Origin: Streptomyces sp. WM6378
GTDB lineage: Bacteria; Actinomycetota; Actinomycetes; Streptomycetales; Streptomycetaceae
Assembly (NCBI RefSeq): GCF_001279695.1
Contig: NZ_LGDD01000036.1
Location: 65,592 to 129,591, forward strand
Reading direction: 5' to 3'
Length of the DNA stretch: 64,000 bases
Shown: piece by piece, positions 1-9,155 of the stretch
How positions within the stretch are numbered: position 1 is the first letter of the stretch
Layout of the letters: each line of letters starts with the position of its first letter
Notes under the pieces: generated by a model
What the model was told of the DNA's origin: nothing
Database searches by the model: none
Seen by the model: the letters and a program-made list of their open reading frames with translations, nothing else
Translations under genes and position numbers: made by a program

Positions 1-338
1 ACTTCCCCTCCTACCGCCCCCTCGAACTCACCTCGATCGGCGAGGTGCTCGCCGGTGAGAACGGGGACGCCTGGGACGAGGAGGCACTTGAGGAGCTGCG
101 CTCGATCAGCGGGCACGTCGTCGACCAGGGCTGGATCGACGAGCTCGGCAACGGCCGCTTCCTGCGCACCCTGTACGAGAAGAGCTGCGCCTACCGGGAC
201 CTGAGGCTGTCGATGTACCCGACGCTTCCGACCCGGGACGACCTGTCCACCCTGCGCCTGCCCGATCTGATGCAGGCGTACGGGGAGGTCCTGTCGGGTC
301 GCGGCCCCGCTCGCCGCGACCCGCAGGATCCCCTCTAG
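1..338 (+). CDS. C-terminal fragment of a CbxX/CfqX-type AAA+ ATPase (5' end outside window)
   Basis: The reading frame is open from base 3 and ends at TAG 336-338, so the gene begins upstream of the window. The visible C-terminus contains the segment GNGRFLRTLYEKSCAYRDLR, which resembles the sensor-2/lid region of CbxX/CfqX-type AAA+ ATPases (typically GNGR.VRNLFE...). In Streptomyces such domains often sit at the end of large multidomain proteins, some with beta-helix repeats. The Walker motifs are not visible, so the full architecture is unknown. It converges on the minus-strand gene with no intergenic gap. Confidence 0.6.
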   Translation, partial: FPSYRPLELTSIGEVLAGENGDAWDEEALEELRSISGHVVDQGWIDELGNGRFLRTLYEKSCAYRDLRLSMYPTLPTRDDLSTLRLPDLMQAYGEVLSGRGPARRDPQDPL

Positions 339-1433
339 CTATCCGGCCAGCGCCTGCTGGGCCTGTTCGCCGCGGGGCTCGGCCAGCCGGGCCAGCGGGG
401 TGGGCTCCTCGCGGTGGGCGGGGTCGCGGACCTCGCCCACCAGCTTTTCGAGGACGTCCTCCATGGCGACCAGGCCGAGCACCCGGCCGGAGCCGTCGGC
501 GACCTGGGCGAGGTGGGTCGCCGCGCGGCGCATCACGGTGAGGGCGTCGTCCAGGGGCAGTTCGGCCCGCAGGGTGGCGAGCGGCCGCCACAGCTGCTGC
601 GGCACCGCGCGCTCCCGGTCCTCCACGTCGAGCACGTCCTTGACATGGAGGAAGCCCATGAAGGCGCCGCCCTCCGCGCACACCGGGAAGCGGGAGAATC
701 CGGTGCGTACCGTCAGCTCCTCCAGCTCCCTCGGGGTCACCGAGCAGCCGACCGTGACCAGGGACGCCCGGTCGAGCAGGACGTCCGTCACCGGGCGGCT
801 GCCCAGCTCAAGGGCGTCCTCCAGGCGTTCCTGCGCCTCGGGTTCCAGGAGCCCGGCCTGGCCGGAGTCCTCGACGAGGCGGCCGAGCTGGACGCTGGTG
901 AAGACGGCCTCCACCTCGTCCTTCGGCTCGACCCGGAACAGCTTCAGGATGAGCCGCGCGCAGGCCCCGAGCGCGATCGTCACCGGCTTGCAGACCCGGG
1001 CGAAGGCGACCAGGCCCGGGCTGAACCAGAGCGCGGTCTTCTCCGGTGCCGCCATCGCCAGGTTCTTCGGGACCATCTCGCCGATGACGAGGTGGAGCGA
1101 GACCACCACGGCGAGCGCGATGACATAGCCGAGCGGGTGGACGAGGCCCTCGGGGATCCGGGCCGCCTGGAAGACGGGCTCCAGGAGCCGCGCCACGGTC
1201 GGCTCGGCGACCGCGCCGAGCGTCAACGAGCAGATGGTGATGCCGAATTGGGCGGCGGCCATCATCTGGGGCAGGTTCTCCAGGCCGTGCAGCACCTGGC
1301 GGGCCCGCGCGGAGGCCGCGGCCAGCGGTTCGATCTGGCTGCGGCGTACGGAGACGAGCGCGAACTCGGCGCCGACGAAGAAGCCGTTGGCCAGCACGAG
1401 CAGCAGCGCGAAGAGAAGCTGGAGCAGGCTCAT
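339..1433 (-). CDS. CNNM-domain/CBS-pair membrane protein (hemolysin C-like), short form
   Basis: A 364-residue protein with an N-terminal CNNM (DUF21) membrane domain of about four helices (residues 1-170, beginning with hydrophobic LLQLLFALLLVLANGFFVGA) and a CBS pair (about 200-335). It ends soon after the second CBS domain, so it lacks the C-terminal CorC/HlyC transporter-associated domain of its upstream paralogue. The family is linked to magnesium/cobalt efflux or resistance; the name hemolysin is historical. Its ATG overlaps the stop of the upstream paralogue (ATGA, 1430-1433), so the two are co-translated and may form a heterodimer (inference). Confidence 0.88.
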   Translation of the reverse strand: MSLLQLLFALLLVLANGFFVGAEFALVSVRRSQIEPLAAASARARQVLHGLENLPQMMAAAQFGITICSLTLGAVAEPTVARLLEPVFQAARIPEGLVHPLGYVIALAVVVSLHLVIGEMVPKNLAMAAPEKTALWFSPGLVAFARVCKPVTIALGACARLILKLFRVEPKDEVEAVFTSVQLGRLVEDSGQAGLLEPEAQERLEDALELGSRPVTDVLLDRASLVTVGCSVTPRELEELTVRTGFSRFPVCAEGGAFMGFLHVKDVLDVEDRERAVPQQLWRPLATLRAELPLDDALTVMRRAATHLAQVADGSGRVLGLVAMEDVLEKLVGEVRDPAHREEPTPLARLAEPRGEQAQQALAG

Positions 1434-2767
1434 CGGGCCGCCTCCAGGGCCGGCGCGTCGGCCGACCGCACGAAGCGGACCCGCTCGGCGCGGTACCGCT
1501 CGACCCGGCGGACCTGGATCCGCCAGCCGGGCAGCTCGACCCGGTCGCCGGGGACCGGGATCCGGCCGAGCAGGTCGGCGACCAGTCCCGCGACGGTCTC
1601 GTACGGGCCCTCGGGGGCTTCGAGGCCTATCCGGCCGAGCGAGAGGACGCGGCAGCTGCCGTCGGCCTCCCAGGCGGGCCGGCCGTCCTCGCCCGCCACC
1701 ACGGCGAGTTCGGGCCGGGCGGCGTCCGCGCCGTCGTGCTCGTCGCGGACCTCGCCGACGAGCTCCTCGATGATGTCCTCAAGGGTGACCACGCCGGCCG
1801 TGCCCCCGTACTCGTCGACGACGACGGCTATCGGCTGTTCGCTGCGCAGCCGCTCCAGGAGCTGCTGCACGGGCAGCGTCTGAGGCACGAGCAGCGGCGG
1901 CACGGCGATCAGGCCGACCGCGGTGCGCAGCCGCTCCGGCGGCCGGACGGCGAGCGCGTCCTTGAGGTGGACCATGCCGACGACCTCGTCGATCCGCTCC
2001 CGGTAGACCGGGAAGCGGGACAGGCCCGTGGCCCGGGTGAGGTTGAGGACGTCGGCGGCGGTGGCCGTGGTCTGCAGGGCGCTGACCTTGACGCGCGGGG
2101 TCATCACGTTCTCGGCCGTGAGGTGGCCGAGCGAGAGGGTCCGCACGAAGAGGTCGGCGGTGTCCTGTTCCAGGGCTCCGGCCCGCGCCGAGTGCTTGAC
2201 CAGGGAGACCAGTTCGCCGGGCGTGCGGGCGGAGGCCAGCTCATCGGCGGGCTCCACGCCGAGCGCCCGCACCAGGCGGTTGGCGACCGTGTTGAGCAGG
2301 GCGATGACCGGGCGGAAGAGCCGCGAGAAGCGGTCCTGCGGTCCGGCCACGAAGCGGGCCACCTGGAGCGGCTTGGAGACCGCCCAGTTCTTCGGGACGA
2401 GCTCGCCGATCACCATTTGCACGGCGGCGGCGAGCAGCATGCCGAGGACGACGCTGATGCCGGAGACGGCGCCCGCCGGAAGCCCGGTGGCACCGATCGG
2501 CCCGTCGAGCAGGTCGGCGAGCGCGGGCTCGGCGAGCATGCCCACGACCAGCGAGGTGATGGTGATGCCGAGCTGGGTGCCGGAGAGCTGGAAGGACAGC
2601 TCGCGCAGGGCGCGCACCACGGCGTTGGCCCTGCGGTCGCCGTCGGCGGCGGCGCGCTCGGCGTCCGGCCGGTCGACGGTGACCAGGCCGAACTCGGCCG
2701 CCACGAAGAAGCCGTTGGCGAGGATCAGAAGGAATGCCGCGAAGAGCAGCACAAGCGTGATGGTCAT
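1430..2767 (-). CDS. CNNM-domain/CBS-pair/CorC-HlyC membrane protein, long form
   Basis: A 445-residue protein with an N-terminal CNNM membrane domain (residues about 1-190; ANGFFVAAEFGLVTVDR is typical), a CBS pair (about 210-340, including VVDEYGGTAGVVTLEDIIEE) and a C-terminal CorC/HlyC domain (about 360-435). It is a predicted divalent-cation (Mg/Co) transport or homeostasis protein. The SD AGGAGG lies just upstream of the ATG inside a GC-rich inverted repeat near 2766-2795, which might limit initiation. It is followed by the shorter paralogue through a 4-bp overlap. Confidence 0.9.
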   Translation of the reverse strand: MTITLVLLFAAFLLILANGFFVAAEFGLVTVDRPDAERAAADGDRRANAVVRALRELSFQLSGTQLGITITSLVVGMLAEPALADLLDGPIGATGLPAGAVSGISVVLGMLLAAAVQMVIGELVPKNWAVSKPLQVARFVAGPQDRFSRLFRPVIALLNTVANRLVRALGVEPADELASARTPGELVSLVKHSARAGALEQDTADLFVRTLSLGHLTAENVMTPRVKVSALQTTATAADVLNLTRATGLSRFPVYRERIDEVVGMVHLKDALAVRPPERLRTAVGLIAVPPLLVPQTLPVQQLLERLRSEQPIAVVVDEYGGTAGVVTLEDIIEELVGEVRDEHDGADAARPELAVVAGEDGRPAWEADGSCRVLSLGRIGLEAPEGPYETVAGLVADLLGRIPVPGDRVELPGWRIQVRRVERYRAERVRFVRSADAPALEAAR

Positions 2768-2950
2768 GCCGCCGCCTCCTGGGAGGGGGCGGCGCAGGTA
2801 CTACCGGACGATCCGTCCATTGCTGGAGGGAGTCACTCCTCGGGTCGCTGGTGCCCCGCGGCCGATGACGCTGGCCCGTGTGCGGGGCGGGGCGCACTCG
2901 GCGCCGCCGACATCAGGGTAATCAAGATGCTGCCAGGTGGGGCAGGGGGC

Positions 2951-3430
2951 TCAGCCGTTGTCGCGCGTCGCACCGGGTGAATCGGCACCCGTGCCGTGGG
3001 TTTCGGCGAGCGCGCGCAGCGCCTTGGCGTCGCGGATGGCCCGCGCCTTGCCGATGCCGGGCTGGATGCCGAGCACGGGCAGGCTGGTGCCGTCGCTGAG
3101 GTCGAGGAAGACCCAGGGGTCGCCGGGGCGCAGGTTCACCCGGAGGATCTCCGCCCAGGCGAGGCGGCGCCTCGCGGTGAGGTTGACGACGGTGACGCCC
3201 GTGTCGTCGGCGACGACCTTGGGCCGGCTGAGCAGCACGAGGACCCCGGCGAACAGTGCCGCCATCAGGATGAAGCTGCCCCGCTCGCCCCCGCTCAGGG
3301 TCTCCAGGAGCAGCGACATCACCGTCATGGCGACGAACATGGCGGCCGCGCTGGTCAGCAGGACGGCCCGGGTGCGGGTCGGCCTGAAGGTGACCGGCAG
3401 GGCAGGAGTGTGGGGCGCGGGGGCGGACAC
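2951..3430 (-). CDS. PH-domain membrane protein (CFP-6-like)
   Basis: A 159-residue protein with a GTG start. Two hydrophobic segments (about 23-41 and 52-67) are followed by a bacterial PH-type domain (about 70-150) with the pattern VVADDTGVTVVNLTARRRLAW...WVFLDLSDG. This matches the small actinobacterial PH proteins called low-molecular-weight antigen 6 (CFP-6) in mycobacteria, whose function is not established. It lies 53 bp behind hisG and is probably co-transcribed with it. No clear Shine-Dalgarno is visible, so the exact start is uncertain. Confidence 0.75.
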   Translation of the reverse strand: MSAPAPHTPALPVTFRPTRTRAVLLTSAAAMFVAMTVMSLLLETLSGGERGSFILMAALFAGVLVLLSRPKVVADDTGVTVVNLTARRRLAWAEILRVNLRPGDPWVFLDLSDGTSLPVLGIQPGIGKARAIRDAKALRALAETHGTGADSPGATRDNG

Positions 3431-3483
3431 GGTGTCGTTCGCTTTCGTCGCTGTCTTCTTCGGCGCTGTCTTCGGCCGGCCGG

Positions 3484-4332
3484 TCAGAGGCGGCAGGCGT
3501 GGATGGCCGTGGTGAGGATCGCGCGGGCGCCCAGCTCGTACAGGTCGTCCATGACCCGCTGGGAGTCCTTGGCGGGGACCATCGAGCGGACGGCGACCCA
3601 GCCCTCGTTGTGCAGCGGGGAGATCGTCGGCGACTCCAGGCCCGGCGTGAGCGCCACGGCCCGCTCCAGGTGCTCGGCGCGGCAGTCGTAGTCCATCATC
3701 ACGTAGCTGCGGGCGACCAGGACGCCCTGGAGGCGGCGCAGGAACTGCTGCACCTTGGGGTCGTCCGCGTCGGCGCCGGTGCGGCGGATGACGACCGCCT
3801 CCGACTTCATGATCGGCTCGCCGATGACTTCGAGGCCCGCGTTGCGCAGCGAGGTGCCGGTCTCGACGACGTCCGCGATGACCTGGGCGACGCCCAGCTC
3901 GATGGCGGTCTCGACGGCGCCGTCCAGGTGGACGACGGAGGCGTCGACCCCGTTGTCCGCGAGGTGCTTGGCGACGATGCCCTCGTAGGAGGTGGCGATC
4001 GTCATGCCGCCGAAGTCGGCGATGCCGCTCGCGGTGCCGGGCTTGGTGGCGTAGCGGAAGGTGGAGCGGGCGAAGCCAAGCGGCAGGATCGCCTCGGCGT
4101 TGGCGCCGGAGTCGACCAGGAGGTCCTGGCCGGTGATGCCGATGTCGAGCTTGCCCGCGGACACGTAGATCGCGATGTCCTTGGGGCGCAGGTAGAAGAA
4201 CTCGACCTCGTTGACGGGGTCGACGAGGACGAGCTCCTTCGACTCCTTGCGCATCTGGTAGCCGGCCTCATGGAGCATCGCCGACGCAGGTCCGGACAGT
4301 GAACCCTTGTTGGGAACGGCGATGCGCAGCAT
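3484..4332 (-). CDS. hisG: ATP phosphoribosyltransferase
   Basis: Catalyses the first step of histidine synthesis (ATP + PRPP to phosphoribosyl-ATP). The 282 residues fit the long, hexameric, histidine-regulated form: catalytic domain about 1-205 with the PRPP-binding segment VVETGTSLRNAG, then a C-terminal HisG_C regulatory domain (about 210-282). The start MLRIAVPNKGSLS is typical. It follows hisE by 47 bp; in Streptomyces these two genes are separate from the main his operon and sit next to the riboflavin genes, as seen here. Confidence 0.96.
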   Translation of the reverse strand: MLRIAVPNKGSLSGPASAMLHEAGYQMRKESKELVLVDPVNEVEFFYLRPKDIAIYVSAGKLDIGITGQDLLVDSGANAEAILPLGFARSTFRYATKPGTASGIADFGGMTIATSYEGIVAKHLADNGVDASVVHLDGAVETAIELGVAQVIADVVETGTSLRNAGLEVIGEPIMKSEAVVIRRTGADADDPKVQQFLRRLQGVLVARSYVMMDYDCRAEHLERAVALTPGLESPTISPLHNEGWVAVRSMVPAKDSQRVMDDLYELGARAILTTAIHACRL

Positions 4333-4379
4333 GAGGTCAGCTTCCTTCTTGTGCGGGGTGGTGTGGAATGCGGGCGGGC

Positions 4380-4661
4380 TCAGAGGTGGGCGTAGACGTC
4401 GTCGAGGGAGATCCCGCGCGCGACCATCATCACCTGGACGTGGTACAGCAACTGCGAGATCTCCTCGGCGGCGGCTTCCTTGCCCTCGTACTCGGCGGCC
4501 ATCCAGACTTCGGCGGCCTCCTCGACGACCTTCTTGCCGATGGCATGCACGCCCTGGTCCACCAGCTCGGCGGTGCGGGAGGTGGAGGGGTCGCCGTTGG
4601 CGGCCTTGAGCTGGAGCTCGGTGAAGAGCTCTTCGAAACTCTTGGAGGGTTTGTTCGCCAT
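4380..4661 (-). CDS. hisE: Phosphoribosyl-ATP pyrophosphatase
   Basis: A 93-residue stand-alone HisE, which hydrolyses phosphoribosyl-ATP to phosphoribosyl-AMP in histidine synthesis. The MazG-like helical core contains [18 protein letters not shown] and the acidic metal-binding residues EEISQLLYH. The start was set at ATG 4661 (MANKPSKSF) because family members begin about there; longer frames upstream run into ribH and show no homology. It lies between ribH (34-bp gap) and hisG. Confidence 0.95.
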   Translation of the reverse strand: MANKPSKSFEELFTELQLKAANGDPSTSRTAELVDQGVHAIGKKVVEEAAEVWMAAEYEGKEAAAEEISQLLYHVQVMMVARGISLDDVYAHL

Positions 4662-4695
4662 GATGCTTCTTAGAGTAGAGGGTGGGCCCGGTCGC

Positions 4696-5181
4696 TCAGC
4701 GCCAGGGTTCGCTGACCGTGCGCAGCGTGGCGGCGGTGGCCACGGCGGCGGTGACCGCTTCATGACCCTTGTCCTCGTTCGACCCTTCGAGGCCGGCCCG
4801 GTCCAGGGCCTGCTCCTCGGTGTCACAGGTCAGCACGCCGAACCCGATGGGTACGCCGGTGTCGACACTGACCTGGGTGAGGCCGTTGGTGACACCCTGG
4901 CACACGTACTCGAAGTGCGGGGTACCGCCCCTGATGACTACGCCAAGTGCGACGACGGCATCGTAGCCGCGACCTGCCAGGACCTTCGCCACGACGGGCA
5001 GTTCGAAGCTGCCGGGGACGCGCAGCAGCGTCGGCTCGTCGATGCCGAGTTCGTGCAGGGCGCGCAGGGCGCCGTCGACGAGTCCGTCCATCACCTTCTC
5101 GTGCCACTGTGCCGCGACCACGGCGACACGGAGGTCCCCGCAGTTGCGTACGGACAGTTCGGGTGCGCCCTTGCCACTCAC
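4696..5181 (-). CDS. ribH: 6,7-dimethyl-8-ribityllumazine synthase
   Basis: A 161-residue lumazine synthase that condenses 3,4-dihydroxy-2-butanone 4-phosphate with the ribitylamino-pyrimidine in the penultimate step of riboflavin synthesis. Visible motifs are [28 protein letters not shown] and [18 protein letters not shown] (substrate site with catalytic His). The C-terminus carries [13 protein letters not shown]. It is the last rib gene in the riboswitch-controlled operon and lies 36 bp after ribBA. Confidence 0.97.
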   Translation of the reverse strand: MSGKGAPELSVRNCGDLRVAVVAAQWHEKVMDGLVDGALRALHELGIDEPTLLRVPGSFELPVVAKVLAGRGYDAVVALGVVIRGGTPHFEYVCQGVTNGLTQVSVDTGVPIGFGVLTCDTEEQALDRAGLEGSNEDKGHEAVTAAVATAATLRTVSEPWR

Positions 5182-5217
5182 GTGCTCTCCTCAGGTGTTT
5201 CCGGTGTGCTTACTGGG

Positions 5218-6516
5218 TTACTGGTTGCCGCAGGCGGACATCGGCGTCGATGCCGCGTCCAGCCACGGAAGGTCGTGCCCCATGCGGTCCCGCTTGGTGC
5301 GCAGGTAGCTCAGGTTGTGCTCGCCCGCCTGGACGGGCATGGGCTCGCGCCCCGACACCTTCAGGCCGTGCCGTACCAGCGCGGTGATCTTGTCGGGGTT
5401 GTTGGTCATGAGCCGCAGGCTGCGCACGCCGAGATCGGCGAGGATCTGGGCGCCGGCCGCGTAGTCGCGGGCGTCGGCGGGCAGGCCCAGCTCCAGGTTG
5501 GCGTCGAGCGTGTCGCGGCCGCGCTCCTGGAGTTCGTACGCGCGCAGCTTGGAAAGGAGGCCGATGCCGCGGCCCTCGTGGCCGCGCAGGTAGACCACGA
5601 CGCCGCGGCCGGCCTCGGTGATGCGTTCCATGGAGGCCTGGAGCTGGGGGCCGCAGTCGCAGCGCAGCGAGGAGAAGATGTCGCCGGTCAGGCACTCGGA
5701 GTGGACCCGGACCAGGACGTCCTCGCCGTCGCCGATGTCGCCGTGGACCAGGGCGACGTGCTCGACGCCGTCGACGGTGGAGCGGTAGCCGTACGCGGTG
5801 AACTCACCTGCGGCAGTGGGGAGTTGGACCTCGGCCTCGCGGCGCACGGTCGGCTCGGCGGAGCGCCGGTAGGCGATCAGGTCCTCGATGGAGATGATCG
5901 TCAGGCCGTGCTTGCGGGCGAACGGTACGAGCTCCGGGAGGCGCAGCATGACGCCGTCCTCGCCCGCGATCTCGACGATGGCGCCGGCCGGGGCGAGCCC
6001 GGCGAGCCGGGCGAGGTCGACCGCGGCCTCGGTGTGGCCGTTGCGCACCAGCACGCCGCCGGGCTTGGCGCGCAGCGGGAAGATGTGGCCGGGGCGTACG
6101 AAGTCGCCGGAGGCGGAGCGGCCGTCGGCGAGCAGGCGCAGCGTGGTGGCGCGGTCGGCGGCGGAGATGCCGGTGCTCACGCCGTGCTCGGCGCTCGCGT
6201 CGACGGAGACGGTGAAGGCGGTCTTCATCGACTCGGTGTTGTGGTCGACCATCTGCGGCAGGTCGAGCCGGTCGAGGTCCTCGCCCTCCATGGGCGCGCA
6301 GATCAGGCCGCGGCACTCGCTCATCATGAACGCGACGATCTCGGGCGTGGCCTTCTCGGCGGCGACGACGAGGTCGCCCTCGTTCTCGCGGTCCTCGTCG
6401 TCGACGACGACCACGGGCCGGCCGGCCGCGATGTCGCGGATGGCCTGCTCGACGGGGTCGAGGGAGAGGTCCTCTCGGTTGTCGGTGGAGTACCAGGTGG
6501 GTGCGTGCGTGGTCAT
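5218..6516 (-). CDS. ribBA: Bifunctional DHBP synthase / GTP cyclohydrolase II
   Basis: A 432-residue fusion. The N-terminal RibB domain (about 20-220) makes dihydroxybutanone phosphate from ribulose 5-phosphate ([28 protein letters not shown]). The C-terminal RibA domain (about 225-425) opens GTP; it has the zinc cysteines in [20 protein letters not shown] and the motif [15 protein letters not shown]. Start ATG 6516 ([10 protein letters not shown]) overlaps the ribM stop in ATGA; much longer upstream frames are out-of-context shadows. The two activities feed both precursors of riboflavin. Confidence 0.97.
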   Translation of the reverse strand: MTTHAPTWYSTDNREDLSLDPVEQAIRDIAAGRPVVVVDDEDRENEGDLVVAAEKATPEIVAFMMSECRGLICAPMEGEDLDRLDLPQMVDHNTESMKTAFTVSVDASAEHGVSTGISAADRATTLRLLADGRSASGDFVRPGHIFPLRAKPGGVLVRNGHTEAAVDLARLAGLAPAGAIVEIAGEDGVMLRLPELVPFARKHGLTIISIEDLIAYRRSAEPTVRREAEVQLPTAAGEFTAYGYRSTVDGVEHVALVHGDIGDGEDVLVRVHSECLTGDIFSSLRCDCGPQLQASMERITEAGRGVVVYLRGHEGRGIGLLSKLRAYELQERGRDTLDANLELGLPADARDYAAGAQILADLGVRSLRLMTNNPDKITALVRHGLKVSGREPMPVQAGEHNLSYLRTKRDRMGHDLPWLDAASTPMSACGNQ

Positions 6517-7166
6517 GCCGTCGCTCCTTCCAGGACGGGCTTGACGCTCGTGCGCGAGCGCAGCCACCAGTCGCGCATGCCCCACAGGACGAGCGCGCCG
6601 TATATGACGTAGACGAAGCCGGAGAAGGCGTATCCGTTGGCGAAGTTGAGGGGGACGCCGACGACGTCGACGAGCAGCCAGGCGAACCAGAACTCGACCA
6701 TGCCGCGGGCCTGGGCGAACATCGCGACGATGGTGCCGACGAAGACGTAGGCGTCGGGCCACGGGTCCCACGAGAGGGCCGGGTAGGCGGTGAACAGGGC
6801 CGCTACGGCGACCGTGCCGAGGGCGGCGCCGCCGAGCAGGAAGGCCCGCTCGCGCCAGGTGGCGAACCGTACGGCGATGGAGCCGTCCTGCGCCTGCTGC
6901 CGGCCCCGGCTCCAGGCGAGCCAGCCGCCCGCGGCCACGACCATCACGACGACCTGCTTGCCCGCGCTGCCGGAGAGGTGTCCGGCGGCGAAGGCCACGA
7001 ACAGGATGAGGCCCGACACGAACTGGGCGGGCCAGGTCCATATGGACCGGCGCCAGCCGAGCGCGAGGGCTGCCAGACCGATCGTGTTGCCGATCATGTC
7101 CGACCACTTGATGTGCTGCCCGAGGACCGTGAAGGCCTCGCCGTTCAGCCAGTTCACCGCGCTCAC
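6513..7166 (-). CDS. ribM: PnuC/PnuX-family transporter, probable riboflavin facilitator RibM
   Basis: A 217-residue membrane protein with about seven hydrophobic segments and the PnuC-like N-terminus ([21 protein letters not shown]). Members of this family inside FMN-riboswitch operons of Streptomyces and Corynebacterium (RibM/PnuX) have been described as riboflavin/roseoflavin facilitators rather than nicotinamide riboside carriers. The position between ribE and ribBA with ATGA overlaps on both sides supports the riboflavin role. Substrate assignment is from context. Confidence 0.85.
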   Translation of the reverse strand: MSAVNWLNGEAFTVLGQHIKWSDMIGNTIGLAALALGWRRSIWTWPAQFVSGLILFVAFAAGHLSGSAGKQVVVMVVAAGGWLAWSRGRQQAQDGSIAVRFATWRERAFLLGGAALGTVAVAALFTAYPALSWDPWPDAYVFVGTIVAMFAQARGMVEFWFAWLLVDVVGVPLNFANGYAFSGFVYVIYGALVLWGMRDWWLRSRTSVKPVLEGATA

Positions 7167-7771
7167 TTCTCGTTCCCCCCGTGGCTCGCGCCGAGCAGCC
7201 GCTCGACGTACTTGGCGATGACGTCGACCTCCAGGTTGACCGGGTCGCCGGGCTGTTTGATGCCGAGCGTGGTCAGCGCGAGGGTGGTCGGGATGAGACT
7301 GATGGTGAAGTAGTCGGCGGCGGCCTCAACGACCGTGAGGCTGACGCCGTCCACGGTGATGGAGCCCTTCTCCACGACGTACTTGGAGAGGTCACCGGGA
7401 AGGGCGATCTTGACGATCTCCCAGTTCTCCGAGGGGGTGCGTGAGAGCACCGTGCCGGTGCCGTCGACGTGGCCCTGGACGATGTGCCCGCCGAGGCGGC
7501 CGCCGACGGCCATGGGCCGCTCCAGGTTGACCCGGGAGCCGACGTCCAGGGCGCCGAGGCTGGAGCGCTTCAGCGTCTCGTCCATCACGTCGGCGGTGAA
7601 CTCGCCGTCGCCGAACTCCACGACGGTCAGACACACGCCGTTGACGGCGATCGAGTCGCCGTGTGCGGCGCCCTCGGTGACGACGGGGCCGCGCAGGCGG
7701 AAGCGGGAGGCGTCACCGAGGTTCTCGATGGCGGTGACTTCGCCCAGCTCTTCGACGATTCCGGTGAACAC
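7163..7771 (-). CDS. ribE: Riboflavin synthase (alpha chain)
   Basis: A 202-residue enzyme that dismutates two lumazines into riboflavin and the ribitylamino-pyrimidine. Two lumazine-binding repeats are visible: residues 1-95 starting [10 protein letters not shown] with NGVCLTVVE, and 96-195 with [12 protein letters not shown] and DGVSLTVVE. It follows ribD by 2 bp and its stop overlaps the ribM start (ATGA). The symbol ribC is also used for this enzyme in other bacteria. Confidence 0.97.
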   Translation of the reverse strand: MFTGIVEELGEVTAIENLGDASRFRLRGPVVTEGAAHGDSIAVNGVCLTVVEFGDGEFTADVMDETLKRSSLGALDVGSRVNLERPMAVGGRLGGHIVQGHVDGTGTVLSRTPSENWEIVKIALPGDLSKYVVEKGSITVDGVSLTVVEAAADYFTISLIPTTLALTTLGIKQPGDPVNLEVDVIAKYVERLLGASHGGNEK

Positions 7772-7773
7772 GT

Positions 7774-8862
7774 TCAGCGCTCCTTGGCGAGAGGGGTGGC
7801 GGTGATGCGCAGATCGGGGCCGATGCGCACGGTCTCGGTGATGTCGAGCCGCAACGCCTCGGTGATGGTGGAGATTCCTGCTCCGGCGAGCGCGGTGGGC
7901 CCGGCGCCGAGCAGGGCGGGTGCGAGGTAGCCGACGACCCTGTCGACGGCGCCCGCGGCGACGAAGGCCCCGGCCAGGGTCGGGCCGCCTTCGAGGAGTA
8001 CGGAGCGCACGCCGCGCGCGTGGAGGGCGGCGAGCAGTGCCGGGATGTCAAGACCGGTGGCGGCGCGCGGCATGCGCAGGACCGCCGCTTGGGGCAGGTG
8101 GGCCGCGTCGGCGTCCTCGGCGACCGCGATCAGGGTGGGCGCGGCGTCGTCGAGGATGCGGGCGCCGGGCTTGACGGCGGTGGCGTTGGTGTCGACTGCC
8201 ACGCGCAGGGGCTGAGTTGAGCCGTCGATGCCGCGGACCGCGAGGTGCGGGTCGTCGGTGCGGGCGGTGCCGGAGCCCACGACCACGGCGTCGCACTCGG
8301 CGCGCAGCCGGTGGACGTCGGCGCGGGCCTCGGCGGAGGTGATCCAGCGGCTGGTGCCGTCCTCGGCGGCGGTCCGGCCGTCGAGGGTCGCCGCGTACTT
8401 CCAGGTGACGTGCGGGCGGCCGAGCCGTACGGAGGTGAGCCAGGCGGTGTTGACGGCCTCGGCCTCGTCCGCGAGGAGGCCCTGCTCGGCCCGGACGCCG
8501 GCCGCGCGCAGGGTGTCGGCGCCGCCGGTGGCCTGGGGGTTTGGATCGCCGACCGCGTAGAAGACGCGGGTGACGCCGGCCGCGATGAGCGCCTGGGCAC
8601 AGGGGCCGGTGCGGCCGGTGTGGTTGCAGGGTTCGAGGCTGACGTACGCGGTGCCGCCACGGGCACGCTCGCCTGCGGCTTCGAGGGCGTGGACCTCGGC
8701 GTGCGGGCCGCCGGCCCGCTGGTGGAAGCCCTCGCCGACGACCGTGCCGCGGGCATCGGTGATGACGCACCCGACGACCGGGTTGGGGCTGGTGGAGCCG
8801 AGTCCGCGCGCGGCGAGCTCAATGGCTCGGCGCATGGCGTCTGCGTCGGCTGCGGTGGCCAC
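7774..8862 (-). CDS. ribD: Bifunctional riboflavin-specific deaminase/reductase
   Basis: A 362-residue RibD. An N-terminal cytidine-deaminase-like zinc domain (HAEVHALEAAG; SLEPCNHTGRTGPC) is followed by a C-terminal dihydrofolate-reductase-like domain (about 150-360, with VRSVLLEGGPTLAGAF). It carries out the deamination and reduction steps after GTP ring opening. The start GTG 8862 was chosen because AGGAGG lies 5 bases upstream and residues before it match no RibD; a longer frame runs into the riboswitch. It is the first gene after the FMN riboswitch. Confidence 0.95.
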   Translation of the reverse strand: MATAADADAMRRAIELAARGLGSTSPNPVVGCVITDARGTVVGEGFHQRAGGPHAEVHALEAAGERARGGTAYVSLEPCNHTGRTGPCAQALIAAGVTRVFYAVGDPNPQATGGADTLRAAGVRAEQGLLADEAEAVNTAWLTSVRLGRPHVTWKYAATLDGRTAAEDGTSRWITSAEARADVHRLRAECDAVVVGSGTARTDDPHLAVRGIDGSTQPLRVAVDTNATAVKPGARILDDAAPTLIAVAEDADAAHLPQAAVLRMPRAATGLDIPALLAALHARGVRSVLLEGGPTLAGAFVAAGAVDRVVGYLAPALLGAGPTALAGAGISTITEALRLDITETVRIGPDLRITATPLAKER

Positions 8863-9030
8863 CGGGTCCTCCTGCCTCTTCGGGCACGGACTCCGGGGTC
8901 TGTCGATGACGACAGAGAGCGGGAAAACAGACCATCGCGCACAGCTCACGCCACGGCCGAAAGAGACCGGTGCCTTGGACGGCGACCGGTAACAGACGGC
9001 CGGCGCGACCGTGGAACGGTCCGCCCGCCG

Positions 9031-9155
9031 CGCACTGCCTCCCATCCGGACTTTCACCGTCGGTCCAGGAATTTCACCTGGTCAACCGGCCGCTGGATGC
9101 GGACGGGTCGCGGACTATTACCGCCGGTTCGGAATTACACCGACCCCGGAGTGCG
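9031..9155 (-). promoter_or_regulatory. FMN riboswitch (RFN element)
   Basis: Read on the minus strand, the conserved RFN segments appear in order: GTGTAATTCCGAACCGGCGG, then TAGTCCGCGACCCG, CCAGGTGAAATTCCTGGACC, GACGGTGAAAGTCCGGATGG and GAGGCAGTGCG. The P1 helix is closed by CGCACT (9150-9155) and AGTGCG (9031-9036). It precedes ribD by 168 nt. No U-tract follows, so control at translation (or by Rho) is more likely than an intrinsic terminator. A 7-bp hairpin at 8899-8916, about 35 nt before the GTG, could be part of the expression platform. Confidence 0.96.

Noticed and set aside
2766..2795. GC-rich inverted repeat over the SD of the CNNM gene as a terminator or riboswitch
   Set aside because: Short and imperfect, consistent with chance pairing of a polypurine SD with GGC repeats; mentioned only in the gene entry.
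4480..6612. A 710-codon plus-strand frame over hisE, ribH and ribBA
   Set aside because: It is antisense to three certain genes and shows shadow-type composition.
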